From assembly GCF_044792555.1 (NCBI RefSeq), contig NZ_CP126238.1, positions 248,001 through 312,000 of the forward strand: DNA of 64,000 nt. Reading direction: 5' to 3'. The position numbers were made by a program, and so were the translations under genes. Of this stretch, positions 1 to 7,957 are shown piece after piece. Each line of letters opens with the position of its first letter. Position 1 is the first letter of the stretch. Under the pieces are notes generated by a model that saw nothing but the letters and a program-made list of their open reading frames with translations, was not told the origin of the DNA and ran no database searches. Source of the stretch: Alicycliphilus denitrificans_A (lineage in GTDB: Bacteria; Pseudomonadota; Gammaproteobacteria; Burkholderiales; Burkholderiaceae_C).

Positions 1-289
1 CCTGTTCGGCAAAGTGGCTGGCCGCGGCGTTGGCCAGCGCCGCCATCATGGGCGAGCTGCTGGCGCCATGCGCGATGACCTCGCTGGGGCCTTGCGCCGG
101 CCCTTGCGACAGCGCAAAGCGCGTGATGCTGGCCACGGGCCGCGCCTTGCAGCCGGCGAGCACGGAGCCGAACCAGTCCACCCACAGGTCTTCGGTGCGG
201 CGCTGTACGGCTTCGGGCACATCGCTCCATTGCAGCTGGGCGGCGAACTGGGCCAGGGGGTGGATGGCAACGGCGGTTTCTTGCTTCAT
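1..289 (-). CDS. MmgE/PrpD family protein, N-terminal part
   Basis: The reading frame starts at the ATG at 289 and runs off the left edge, so only about 96 residues are visible. The start (MKQETAVAIHPLAQFAAQL) is preceded by a GGAG with a 6-nt spacer. The segment with WVDWFGSVLAG and HGASSSPMMAALANAAASH is typical of the helical N-terminal domain of MmgE/PrpD proteins, the 2-methylcitrate/aconitate dehydratase-like family. It is the last visible gene of the minus-strand acyl-CoA operon, 49 bp after the CaiB gene. Members act as dehydratases or isomerases on small carboxylic acids, but this copy's substrate cannot be read from the sequence. Confidence 0.8.
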   Translation of the reverse strand, partial: MKQETAVAIHPLAQFAAQLQWSDVPEAVQRRTEDLWVDWFGSVLAGCKARPVASITRFALSQGPAQGPSEVIAHGASSSPMMAALANAAASHFAEQ

Positions 290-302
290 TTTGGGCTCCA
301 AG

Positions 303-345
303 GCAGACGGGGTAAGCGTTACCAGCTATGTTTATTAATCAAATG
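303..345 (-). repeat. dispersed palindromic repeat, copy 1 (partial)
   Basis: On the minus strand this reads ATAGCTGGTAACGCTTACC and then CGTCTGCC. It matches the left arm of the ten-copy family described under the findings, while the right arm is degenerate. It lies between the CaiB stop codon and the MmgE/PrpD start and overlaps the CaiB stop. Confidence 0.6.
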
Positions 346-1520
346 GCTTGTGGGGTCTGCAGCGCGTCGATCTGCTCGGCGCTCCAGCCCAGCTCGGCCA
401 GGATGGCGCTGTTGTGCTGGCCCACGGCGGGCACGGCATCCATGCGGTAGTCGAAGGCGCTGTTCACGCCCGGCGGCAGCAGGGCCGGAATGCGGCCCAC
501 GGGGGAGTCCACTTCGCTCCAGCGCTGGCGCGCCTGGAGTTGCGGGTGCGCCCACAGGTCGGCCATGTCGTTGACGCGGGCGTTGGCAATGCCGGCCACC
601 TCCAGCCGCTCGACCACCTGGGCCGCGGTCAGATCGGCAAAGACTTGCAGGATCAGCGCCTGCAGCGCGTCGCGGTTGGCATTGCGCTTGGCGTTGGAAC
701 AGAAGCGCGCATCGGTGGCCACCTCGGGGCGCTGCAGCACGGCCTCGCAGAAGGCCTGCCACTCGCGCTCGTTCTGCAGGCCCAGCATCACCGTGCCGCC
801 GTCGCCGGCCGCAAACGGCCCATAGGGGTAGATGCTGGCGTGCGAGGCGCCGGTGCGCGGCGGCGGCGGGGCGCCGTCGAAGGCGTAGTACATCGGGTAG
901 CCCATCCACTCGCCCATGGCTTCGAGCATGGACACGTCGATATGGCTGCCCTCGCCGGTCTTGCCGCGCAGCAGCAGGGCCGAGAGGATGTTGCTGTAGG
1001 CATACATGCCGGCGGCGATGTCGGCCACCGAGATGCCGGACTTGGACGGCGTCTCGGGCGTGCCCGTCACCGACAGGAAGCCCGCCTCGCTCTGGATCAA
1101 GAGGTCATAGGCCTTCTTGTCGCGGTACGGGCCGTCGGCGCCATAGCCGCTGATGTCGCAGACGATGAGCTTCGGGTTGTGCGCCTTCAAGGCCTCATAT
1201 GACAGCCCCATGCGCGCGGCGGCGCCGGGCGCCAGGTTCTGCACCAGCACGTCGGCGGTCTTCAGCAGTTGCAGCAGCGCGGCCTTGGCCTGGGGGTGCT
1301 TCACGTCCAGCGCCAGGCTTTCCTTGCTGCGGTTGATCCAGGTGAAGTGCGACGACTGGCCGCGCACGCGCTGGTCATAGCCGCGCGCGAAGTCGCCGCT
1401 GCCGGGGCGCTCCACCTTGATGACGCGCGCGCCCAGGTCGGCGAGCTGGCGCGTGGCAAACGGCGCGGCGACGGCGTGTTCGAGCGAGATGACGGTGATG
1501 CCGTCGAGGGGGCGGGTCAT
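339..1520 (-). CDS. CaiB/BaiF (family III) CoA-transferase
   Basis: About 393 residues, the usual length for family III CoA-transferases such as formyl-CoA:oxalate CoA-transferase. Family marks are VISLEHAVAAPFATRQLADLGARV near the N-terminus, NLAPGAAARMGL, and SVADIAAGMYA, whose Asp (about residue 167) is the expected nucleophile that forms the aspartyl-CoA thioester. The ATG at 1520 is chosen over a GTG nine bases upstream because it has GAGG eight bases before it, whereas the GTG would overlap that ribosome site. It starts 10 bp after the stop of the acyl-CoA dehydrogenase gene, so the two are probably co-transcribed. It likely activates the acid that the dehydrogenase and MaoC enzymes then process. 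The exact acid is unknown. Confidence 0.9.
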   Translation of the reverse strand: MTRPLDGITVISLEHAVAAPFATRQLADLGARVIKVERPGSGDFARGYDQRVRGQSSHFTWINRSKESLALDVKHPQAKAALLQLLKTADVLVQNLAPGAAARMGLSYEALKAHNPKLIVCDISGYGADGPYRDKKAYDLLIQSEAGFLSVTGTPETPSKSGISVADIAAGMYAYSNILSALLLRGKTGEGSHIDVSMLEAMGEWMGYPMYYAFDGAPPPPRTGASHASIYPYGPFAAGDGGTVMLGLQNEREWQAFCEAVLQRPEVATDARFCSNAKRNANRDALQALILQVFADLTAAQVVERLEVAGIANARVNDMADLWAHPQLQARQRWSEVDSPVGRIPALLPPGVNSAFDYRMDAVPAVGQHNSAILAELGWSAEQIDALQTPQAI

Positions 1521-1530
1521 GGCGTGCACC

Positions 1531-2697
1531 TCAGAACGAGCGGGGCAGACCCAGGATGTGCTCGGCCACGTACGAATAGATCAGGTTGGTCGAGATCGGC
1601 GCCACCTGGTACAGGCGCGTCTCGCGGAACTTGCGCTCCACGTCGTATTCGCAGGCGAAGCCGAAGCCGCCGTGGAACTGCAGGCAGGCGTTGGCCGCCT
1701 CCCACGACGCCTTGGCCGCCAGGTACTTGGCCATGTTGGCCTGGGCGCCCATGGGCTCGTGCTTGTCGAACAGCTCGCAGGCCTTCCAGCGCATCAGGTT
1801 GGCGGCCTCGACCTCGATGAAGGCGTCGGCGATCGGGAACTGCACGCCCTGGTTCTGGCCGATGGGGCGGCCGAACACCTGGCGGTCGCGCACATAGTTG
1901 GTCACGCGGTCCAGGAACCAGTAGCCGTCGCCGATGCACTCGGCGGCGATCAGCGTGCGCTCGGCATTCAGGCCATCGAGGATGTACTTGAAGCCCTTGC
2001 CCTCCTCGCCGATCAGGTTCTCCTCGGGGATCTCCAGATCCTCGAAGAACAGCTCGTTGGTCTCGTGGTTCACCATGTTGGGAATGGGGCGCACGGTGAG
2101 GCCCTTCTTCTGCGCCTCGGCCAGATCCACCATGAAGATGGACATGCCCTCGCTCTTCTTCTTCACCTCGGCCAGCGGCGTGGTGCGCGCCAGCAGGATC
2201 ATGAAGTCGCTGTGCTGCACGCGGCTGATCCAGACCTTCTGGCCGTTGACCACGTAGCGCCCGTCCTTCTTCACGGCGCTGGTCTTGATCTTGGTGGTGT
2301 CGGTGCCGGTGGTGGGTTCGGTCACGCCCATGGACTGCAGGCGCCATTCACCGCTGGCGATCTTCGGCAGGTACTTCTCCTTCTGCGCCTTCGATCCATG
2401 GCGCAGCAGCGTGCCCATGTTGTACATCTGGCCGTGGCAGGCGCCGGAGTTGCCGCCGCAGCGGTTGATCTCCTCCATGATCACGCTGGCCTCGGTCAGG
2501 CCCAGGCCCGAGCCGCCGTACTCGTGCGGGATCAGCGCGGCCATCCAGCCGGCCTTGGTGAGCGCGTCGACGAACTCCGCCGGGTAGGCGCGCTGCTCGT
2601 CCACCTTGCGGAAGTATTCGTCGGGGAACTCGGCGCACAGCGCGCGGATCGCGTCGCGGATCTCGTGGTGGTTGTCGGAGCCGGTGTGTTGGATCAT
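1531..2697 (-). CDS. acyl-CoA dehydrogenase family protein
   Basis: A 388-residue flavoprotein of the acyl-CoA dehydrogenase fold. Visible marks are MGVTEPTTGTDTTKI (the FAD/substrate loop), YVVNGQKVWIS, GKGFKYILDGLNAERTLIAAE and RQVFGRPIGQNQGVQF. The C-terminal stretch reads RLYQVAPISTNLIYSY, so the usual YEGT glutamate seen in short- and medium-chain enzymes (and in the paralogue at 29497) is missing. This is either a subfamily with another base or a non-standard reaction. The gene lies between the MaoC-like and CaiB genes in one minus-strand operon. Other members with this ending act on CoA esters of short or branched acids. FADH2 would pass electrons to ETF. Confidence 0.9.
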   Translation of the reverse strand: MIQHTGSDNHHEIRDAIRALCAEFPDEYFRKVDEQRAYPAEFVDALTKAGWMAALIPHEYGGSGLGLTEASVIMEEINRCGGNSGACHGQMYNMGTLLRHGSKAQKEKYLPKIASGEWRLQSMGVTEPTTGTDTTKIKTSAVKKDGRYVVNGQKVWISRVQHSDFMILLARTTPLAEVKKKSEGMSIFMVDLAEAQKKGLTVRPIPNMVNHETNELFFEDLEIPEENLIGEEGKGFKYILDGLNAERTLIAAECIGDGYWFLDRVTNYVRDRQVFGRPIGQNQGVQFPIADAFIEVEAANLMRWKACELFDKHEPMGAQANMAKYLAAKASWEAANACLQFHGGFGFACEYDVERKFRETRLYQVAPISTNLIYSYVAEHILGLPRSF

Positions 2698-2720
2698 TGT
2701 GTTTCCAGTGTTTTATGGTT

Positions 2721-2764
2721 CCAGCGCCCGTCCATCAAGCGCTGTTAGCTATTAATTAAGGAGT
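2721..2764 (-). repeat. dispersed palindromic repeat, copy 2
   Basis: The minus strand reads ATAGCTAACAGCGCTTGAT and then GGGCGCTGG, the two arms of the family. It fills the 69-bp gap between the MaoC-like gene and the acyl-CoA dehydrogenase gene, leaving about 23 bp before the dehydrogenase start codon. Confidence 0.65.
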
Positions 2765-2766
2765 GA

Positions 2767-3654
2767 TCAGGCCAGTGTGGCCGTGCCCTGCATGGTGAGG
2801 AAGCCCTCGTGGTCCTGGGCCCACAGCTCGATGGTTTTGCCGTCGGCGGAGGGCTTGCCATGCACGCTGAACGGGTGCAGGTCGAAGGTGGGACGCACGG
2901 CGCGGAAGTCGAAGCGCGCCACTTGGGCCTGGGGCAGCTCGCGGCGCAGCAGGTCCAGCAGCAGCGTGGCGATCAGCGGGCCATGCACGATCAGGCCGGG
3001 GTAGCCCTCGACCTCGGTCACGTACTTGCGGTCGTAGTGGATGCGGTGGCCGTTAAAGGTCAGCGCCGAATAGCGGAACAGCAGCACGTCATCGGGCACG
3101 ATGCTGCGCGACCAGGCCTGCTGGCCGGCCAGCGGGGGCTGCTGTGGCGCCGGCGCCGGGTCGCCGGGCTGGGCGGCGGAGCGGTAGACGATGTCGTGCT
3201 CCTCGGTCAGCGCCAGGCCGCGGGCATTGTGGTACTGGTGCTCGACCTGCACGAACAGCAGCTCGCCCGAACGGCCGGCCTTGTGCTTGACGGACTGGAT
3301 GGTCGAGCGGCGCTGCACCTGCTGGCCCACGCACAGCGGGTTGGCCGGCTCCCAGGAGAGGCGCCCGCCGGCCCACATGCGGCGCGGCAGCGGCACGGGC
3401 GGCAGGAAGCCGCCGCGCCTGGGGTGCCCGTCGGGCCCGATCTCGCTGGCGCGTGCCAGCGGCAAAAAGTACAGCCAGTGCCACAGCGGCGGCACCACGG
3501 TGCCGATGGCGGGCCGTGGGTCGTCGCGGTCCAGCGTGGCCGACAGCGCGGCCACGGGCATGACCGTGAAACTGTCGCACAAGGCCTCGCTCTTGCCCTG
3601 CCAGGTCTGCAGGTGGGCCAGCAGGGTGGCGTCTATGGTGGTGGTGTCTGTCAT
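2767..3654 (-). CDS. MaoC-like (double hotdog) acyl-CoA dehydratase, mesaconyl-C4-CoA hydratase type
   Basis: About 295 residues with an N-terminal FAS1/MaoC-like half and a C-terminal hotdog half. PPLWHWLYFLP and RRMWAGGRLSWEPANPL in the first half, and FRYSALTFNGHRIHYDRKY and YPGLIVHGPLIATLLLDLL in the second, are the marks of the HTD2/mesaconyl-C4-CoA hydratase group. The N/H pair in FNGHRIHYD is the likely active site. The ATG at 3654 (MTDTTTIDATLL) is used; another ATG lies at 3663, and neither has a strong ribosome site. It is the first gene of the minus-strand operon and is divergent from the SDR gene at 3845. It probably hydrates or dehydrates the CoA ester made by the downstream CaiB enzyme. 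Confidence 0.85.
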   Translation of the reverse strand: MTDTTTIDATLLAHLQTWQGKSEALCDSFTVMPVAALSATLDRDDPRPAIGTVVPPLWHWLYFLPLARASEIGPDGHPRRGGFLPPVPLPRRMWAGGRLSWEPANPLCVGQQVQRRSTIQSVKHKAGRSGELLFVQVEHQYHNARGLALTEEHDIVYRSAAQPGDPAPAPQQPPLAGQQAWSRSIVPDDVLLFRYSALTFNGHRIHYDRKYVTEVEGYPGLIVHGPLIATLLLDLLRRELPQAQVARFDFRAVRPTFDLHPFSVHGKPSADGKTIELWAQDHEGFLTMQGTATLA

Positions 3655-3844
3655 GGCCGCCATCGTCGGGGCTGGCGCGCGCTCGCGCAATCCACGTTTC
3701 TGAAAGCGTGTCTTTGGAGCCCATGAAGCCCCCGGCCTGCTTTCATGCAGCGAAAGCCCGGCCTAGCGATTGCCGAATGGCGCCGGCGCATCTTTGGGTT
3801 CATGCTTGCGCGCTTATCGACAACGAAACCGAAGGATGACGGAC

Positions 3845-4762
3845 ATGGCGCAGAAGATGGTGCAGGACAAGGTGGTGGTGGTCACGGGCGCGGGCGGCGG
3901 CATTGGGCGCGACATGGCCCTGGCCCTGGCGGCGGCGGGCGCCAAGGTGGTGGTCAACGACATCGGCACCTCGACCACGGGCGAGGGCACGGACGCCGGC
4001 CCCGCGCAGAAGGTGGTCGAAGAGATCAAGGCCGCCGGCGGCCAGGCCGTGGCCAACATGGACAGCGTGGCTGAAGGCCCGGCCGCCGGCCGCATCGTGC
4101 AATGCGCGCTGGACCATTTCGGCCGCATCGACGGCGTGGTGAACAATGCCGGCATCCTGCGCGACCGGTTCTTTCACAAGATGAGCCTGGACGAGTGGGA
4201 CGCCGTGCTCAAGGTGCACCTGTACGGCAGCTACTACATGGCGCGCGCGGCCGCCAACCATTTCAAGGAGCAGGAGAGCGGCGCCTTCGTGCACATGACC
4301 TCCACCTCGGGCCTGATCGGCAACTTCGGCCAGGCCAACTACAGCGCGGCCAAGCTGGGCCTGGTGGCGCTGTCCAAGTCCATCGCGCTGGACATGCAGA
4401 AGTTCCACGTGCGCTCCAACTGCATCGCGCCCTTTGCCTGGAGCCGCATGATCGGCTCCATTCCCACCGACACGCCCGAGCAGCAGGCGCGCGTGGCCAA
4501 GATCCAGCAGATGACGCCCAACAAGATCGCTCCGCTGGCCGTGTACCTGCTGTCCGACCAGGCCAAGGACGTGAACGCCCAGGTGTTTGCCGTGCGCAAC
4601 AACGAGATCTTCCTGATGAGCCAGCCGCGCCCGCTGCGCTCGGTGCACCGCAGCGAGGGCTGGACGCCCGAGTTCATCGCCGAGCACGGCATGCCCGCGC
4701 TCAAGGCCTCGTTCGTGCCCATGGAGCGCTCGGGCGACGTGTTCAGCTGGGATCCCGTCTAA
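3845..4762 (+). CDS. SDR family (3R)-hydroxyacyl-CoA dehydrogenase, MFE-2 type
   Basis: A 305-residue short-chain dehydrogenase. TGAGGGIG (residues 14-21) is the NAD(P) glycine motif, NNAG is at 100-103, and the catalytic set is S153, Y166 and K170 in NYSAAK. The long C-terminal part resembles the dehydrogenase half of peroxisomal multifunctional enzyme 2. The gene is followed 10 bp later by a hydratase-2 protein, which fits: MFE-2 fuses these same two activities. The ATG at 3845 is chosen over 3836 because GAAGG lies nine bases upstream of the former and abuts the latter. Predicted role: oxidation of (3R)-3-hydroxyacyl-CoA in a plus-strand beta-oxidation operon. Confidence 0.9.
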   Translation: MAQKMVQDKVVVVTGAGGGIGRDMALALAAAGAKVVVNDIGTSTTGEGTDAGPAQKVVEEIKAAGGQAVANMDSVAEGPAAGRIVQCALDHFGRIDGVVNNAGILRDRFFHKMSLDEWDAVLKVHLYGSYYMARAAANHFKEQESGAFVHMTSTSGLIGNFGQANYSAAKLGLVALSKSIALDMQKFHVRSNCIAPFAWSRMIGSIPTDTPEQQARVAKIQQMTPNKIAPLAVYLLSDQAKDVNAQVFAVRNNEIFLMSQPRPLRSVHRSEGWTPEFIAEHGMPALKASFVPMERSGDVFSWDPV

Positions 4763-4772
4763 GGACCGGCGC

Positions 4773-5666
4773 ATGGCCATCGACTACCAGCATCTGAAGA
4801 ACCGGGCCTTCGCGCCCGTGCACCAGCACTACACCGAGCGCGACACCATGCTGTATGCGCTCAGCCTGGGCCTGGGCAACGACCCGCTCGACGCGACGGC
4901 GCTGCCCTTCGTCTACGAGGGCCTGGAAGGCGGCCTGCGCGCCCTGCCCACGCAGGCCGTGGTGCTGGGCTACCCCGGCTTCTGGGCGCGCGAGCCGGAC
5001 ACGGGCATCGACTGGGTGAAGCTCTTGCATGGCGAACAGCGCGTGCGCTGGCACCAGCCGCTGCCCGCCGACTGCGAGGTGGTGGGCAAGAGCCGCATCA
5101 CCCACCTGATCGACAAGGGCGAGGGCAAGGGCGCCATCCTGATCACCGAGCGGCGCCTGGAAACCCAGGCCGGCGAGCTGCTGGCCACGCTGCAGCAGGT
5201 GACCTTTCTGCGCGGCGACGGCGGCTACAGCCAGCGGGGGGGCGGCCAGCCCAGCGACGCGCCGCTGCCCGCGCTGCAGCCCACGCCGCAGGATCGCGCG
5301 CCCGACTTCAGCGACACCCAGGCCATCCGCCCCGAGGCGGCGCTGCTCTACCGCCTGATGGGCGACTACAACCCGCTGCACGCCGACCCGGCCGTGGCGG
5401 CCAAGGCGGGCTTCGAGCGCCCCATCCTGCACGGGCTGGCGAGCTACGGCCTGGTGGCCCATGCGCTCTTGCGCCAGTGCGCGGGCGGCGACCCGGCGCG
5501 GCTCAAGGCGCTGGACATCCGCTTTGCCTCGCCGGTCTACCCCGGCGAGACCCTGGTCACCGAGATCTGGCGCGTACCCGGCCAGCCGGGGCAGCTGCAG
5601 CTGCGCGCCCGCGTGGCCGAGCGCGGCATCGTGGTGCTGAGCCACGGCTACGCCGAGCTGGTTTGA
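4773..5666 (+). CDS. MaoC family (R)-specific 2-enoyl-CoA hydratase (hydratase-2 type)
   Basis: A 297-residue double-hotdog protein. The hydratase-2 motif is clear at residues 193-221: YRLMGDYNPLHADP, then GFERPILHG, with D198 and H203 as the catalytic pair. Enzymes of this type add water to 2-enoyl-CoA to give (3R)-hydroxyacyl-CoA, the substrate of the SDR encoded 10 bp upstream. The two genes look like a split form of eukaryotic MFE-2. The next gene follows after a hairpin-forming repeat, so downstream expression may be reduced. Confidence 0.9.
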   Translation: MAIDYQHLKNRAFAPVHQHYTERDTMLYALSLGLGNDPLDATALPFVYEGLEGGLRALPTQAVVLGYPGFWAREPDTGIDWVKLLHGEQRVRWHQPLPADCEVVGKSRITHLIDKGEGKGAILITERRLETQAGELLATLQQVTFLRGDGGYSQRGGGQPSDAPLPALQPTPQDRAPDFSDTQAIRPEAALLYRLMGDYNPLHADPAVAAKAGFERPILHGLASYGLVAHALLRQCAGGDPARLKALDIRFASPVYPGETLVTEIWRVPGQPGQLQLRARVAERGIVVLSHGYAELV

Positions 5667-5733
5667 GCTATTAAAAAATGAGCTTTTGGCGCTTTATAGG
5701 TAAGCGCTAAAGCTCATTTTTGTTATAAATATT
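5667..5733 (+). repeat. dispersed palindromic repeat, copy 3, strong hairpin
   Basis: AAAAATGAGCTTTTGGCGCTT and its near-complement AAGCGCTAAAGCTCATTTTT face each other across a 6-nt loop. The result is a long stem ending in a T-rich tract between the hydratase gene and the crotonase gene. Besides being a family copy, it could act as an intra-operon terminator or an mRNA-stabilising stem. Confidence 0.75.
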
Positions 5734-5747
5734 CCCTGGAGTACGCC

Positions 5748-6545
5748 ATGAGCGAATCCCCCGTGTTGACCGCCGTGCAGGACGGCATAGGCACCATCAC
5801 CCTGAACCGCCCCGAGGCGCGCAACGCGCTCAACCAGGCCATGCGCCCGGCCCTGGCCGCGGCCATTGCGCAGATGCGTGACGATGCCAGCGTGCATGCC
5901 GTGATCCTCACCGGCGCGGGCGGTGCGTTCTGCTCGGGCGGCGACATCTCGGCCATGCTCGACACCAGCCGCACCGGCCTGACCTTTCGCAAAGGCATGC
6001 GCGAGCTGCACCAGTGGTTTCCTGAACTGGTGGACCTGGAAAAGCCCGTCATCGCCGCCGTGGACGGCCCGGCCTTTGGCGCCGGCCTGGGCCTGGCGCT
6101 GGCGGCCGACTTTGTGCTGGCCACGCGCCGCGCCAAGTTCTGCGCCGTGTTCGGCCGCATCGGCCTGGTGCCCGACCTGGGCGTGATGCGTCTGCTGCCG
6201 CGCATCGTGGGCCAGCAGCGGGCCAAGGAGCTGGTCTTTACCGCCCGCACCGTGGATGCGCAAGAAGCCAGGCAGCTGGGTATGGTGTTCGACATCGTGG
6301 AAGACGCCGCCGCACTGACCGCGGCCGCACAGGCCCTGGCGCGCCGCTTTGGCGCGGCCTCCACTGCCGCCATCGGCATGGCCAAGACCGTGATGAACCA
6401 GGCCTTCGAGCTGGACGCCCACGCCATGGCCGAACTGGAGTCCTACGCCCAGTCCCTGTGCCGTGGCTCCGACTACCACCAGGACGCGGTGCGCCGGTTC
6501 AAGGACAAAGAGCCGCTGCGCTTCGACTGGGACAAGCCGGCATGA
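5748..6545 (+). CDS. enoyl-CoA hydratase/isomerase (crotonase superfamily), PaaG-like
   Basis: A 265-residue crotonase-fold protein. LTGAGGAFCSGGDISAM carries the oxyanion-hole residues and AAVDGPAFGAGLGLALAAD the second one. The segment FGRIGLVPDLG resembles the FxKIGLVPDxG of PaaG-type isomerases, with an Asp where hydratases carry a Glu. Isomerase activity on 2,3-/3,4-enoyl-CoA is therefore as likely as hydration. GGAG lies about 8 bases before the ATG. Its stop overlaps the start of the next gene as ATGA, which shows translational coupling. Confidence 0.88.
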   Translation: MSESPVLTAVQDGIGTITLNRPEARNALNQAMRPALAAAIAQMRDDASVHAVILTGAGGAFCSGGDISAMLDTSRTGLTFRKGMRELHQWFPELVDLEKPVIAAVDGPAFGAGLGLALAADFVLATRRAKFCAVFGRIGLVPDLGVMRLLPRIVGQQRAKELVFTARTVDAQEARQLGMVFDIVEDAAALTAAAQALARRFGAASTAAIGMAKTVMNQAFELDAHAMAELESYAQSLCRGSDYHQDAVRRFKDKEPLRFDWDKPA

Positions 6546-7831
6546 GCGAACACGATCTGGCCCGCCAGCTGCAGGACCTGATCCGTCCCGGCGACACCCT
6601 GTGGTGGGGCCAGGCCACGGCCGAGCCGCTCACGCTCACGCGCGCCGTGGTGCAGCACCGCCATGCGCTGGCGCAGGGTGGGCGGCTGCGCGTGTTCGTG
6701 GGCATGGGCGCATCGGACACGCTCGCGCCCGAGCAGGCCGACGTGCTCGACTTTTTTGGCTACGCCGCGGGCGGGCCGCACCGCAGCCTGGCCGATGCCG
6801 GCGTGCTGGACATCCTGCCCAGCCACTATTCGCACCTGCCGGGCCTGATCGGCACGGGCGTACTGCCCGCCGACGTGGTGCTGCTGCAGGTATCCCCGCC
6901 CGATGAACAAGGCCGCTACAGCCTGGGCCAGGTGCAGGAATACCTGCCTGCCGCGATCGGGCGGGCGCGCGTGGTGATCGGCGAGGTCCACCCGGACGTG
7001 CCCTGGACGCACGGCGGCCTGCACCTGCAGGCCAGCGACTTTGCATTGCTGATAGCCGCCCAACACCCGCCGCTGGAGCAAAGCCGCGGCGCCCCCGGTC
7101 CGGCCGAGCAGGCCATTGCGCGCCACATCGCCGCCCTGATCGAAGACGGCGCCACGCTGCAGCTGGGCGTGGGCAACCTGCCCGAGGCCGTGCTGGCCGC
7201 GCTGCACAGCCACCGTGACCTGGGCCTGCACAGTGGCGCGGTGGGCGACGGCGTGGCGGCCCTGGCCGAGGCCGGCGTGCTGACCAATGCGAAGAAGAGC
7301 CTGGACACCGGCGTGGGCATTGGCGGCATCCTGATGGGCAGCGGCAAGCTGCGCCGCTGGGCGCACCGCAACCCGGCGCTGCAACTGCGCGGCACCGACT
7401 ACACGCACAACCCCGAGGTGCTGGCCGCCAGCCACAAGCTGGCCGCCATCAACGCCGCCATCGAGGTGGATCTGACCGGCCAGATCAACGCCGAGGTGGC
7501 CGCTGGCGTGTATGTGGGTGCCGTGGGCGGCGCGGTGGACTTCCTGCGCGGCGCGGCCCGCAGCAAAGGCGGCCTGCCCATCGTCGCGCTGCCCGCCACG
7601 GCCAAGGGCAAGACGCGCATCGTGGCGCAGCTGGCCGGCCCGGTCAGCACGCCGCGCAGCGACGCGGGCCTGATCGTCACCGAGCACGGCGTGGCCGATC
7701 TGCGCGGCCAGACCCTGTCGCGCCGCGTGCGCCGGCTGATCGACATCGCCGCCCCCGAACACCGCGAGGACCTGGAGCGCCAGGCCCATGAACTGCTACG
7801 CCGCTGTGGCGCCGCATTTGGGCATGCCTGA
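6542..7831 (+). CDS. acetyl-CoA hydrolase/4-hydroxybutyrate CoA-transferase family protein
   Basis: 429 residues, starting at the ATG that overlaps the crotonase stop. GVGNLPEAVL, THNPEVLAASHKLAAINAAIEVDLTGQ, YVGAVGGAVDFLRG and IVTEHGVADLRG are marks of the acetyl-CoA hydrolase/CoA-transferase C-terminal domain. At the place where 4-hydroxybutyrate CoA-transferases usually read HTE or HSE (the Glu nucleophile), this protein reads LGLHSGAVGDG, so that Glu appears absent. It may be a divergent transferase, a hydrolase using another residue, or have a different role. Its operon position between crotonase and thiolase supports a CoA-ester substrate. Confidence 0.82.
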   Translation: MSEHDLARQLQDLIRPGDTLWWGQATAEPLTLTRAVVQHRHALAQGGRLRVFVGMGASDTLAPEQADVLDFFGYAAGGPHRSLADAGVLDILPSHYSHLPGLIGTGVLPADVVLLQVSPPDEQGRYSLGQVQEYLPAAIGRARVVIGEVHPDVPWTHGGLHLQASDFALLIAAQHPPLEQSRGAPGPAEQAIARHIAALIEDGATLQLGVGNLPEAVLAALHSHRDLGLHSGAVGDGVAALAEAGVLTNAKKSLDTGVGIGGILMGSGKLRRWAHRNPALQLRGTDYTHNPEVLAASHKLAAINAAIEVDLTGQINAEVAAGVYVGAVGGAVDFLRGAARSKGGLPIVALPATAKGKTRIVAQLAGPVSTPRSDAGLIVTEHGVADLRGQTLSRRVRRLIDIAAPEHREDLERQAHELLRRCGAAFGHA

Positions 7832-7853
7832 TGGCGCCATGCCTGAAATTTCC

Positions 7854-7879
7854 GTCATTCCGGCGAAGGCCGGAATGAC
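7854..7879 (+). repeat. REP-like perfect hairpin
   Basis: GTCATTCCGGC and its exact complement GCCGGAATGAC flank a 4-nt loop. It lies in the 126-bp gap between the CoA-transferase and thiolase genes, directly before a copy of the AGCTG palindromic repeat. A related GTCATTCCCGC element occurs at 43146-43226. Confidence 0.75.
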
Positions 7880-7880
7880 A

Positions 7881-7938
7881 CCGAAAAACGATAGCTGTTA
7901 ACGTTTGTCAGATAAGCGTTTGAAGCCTTTTTTATCTA
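7881..7938 (+). repeat. dispersed palindromic repeat, copy 4
   Basis: ATAGCTGTTAACGTTTGTC, then TAAGCGTTTGAAGCC and a run of T. This is one of the best matches to the family consensus. It lies just upstream of the ribosome site AAGGAG of the thiolase gene. Confidence 0.75.
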
Positions 7939-7957
7939 TATCCCAAGGAGAACCAGC

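Noticed and set aside
1521..1529. GTG start nine bases upstream for the first CaiB gene
   Set aside because: It would overlap the GAGG ribosome site used by the ATG at 1520.
7022..7085. GCTGATAGCCGCCCAACACCC as another copy of the palindromic repeat in the CoA-transferase gene
   Set aside because: Only the first few bases match and no second arm is present.
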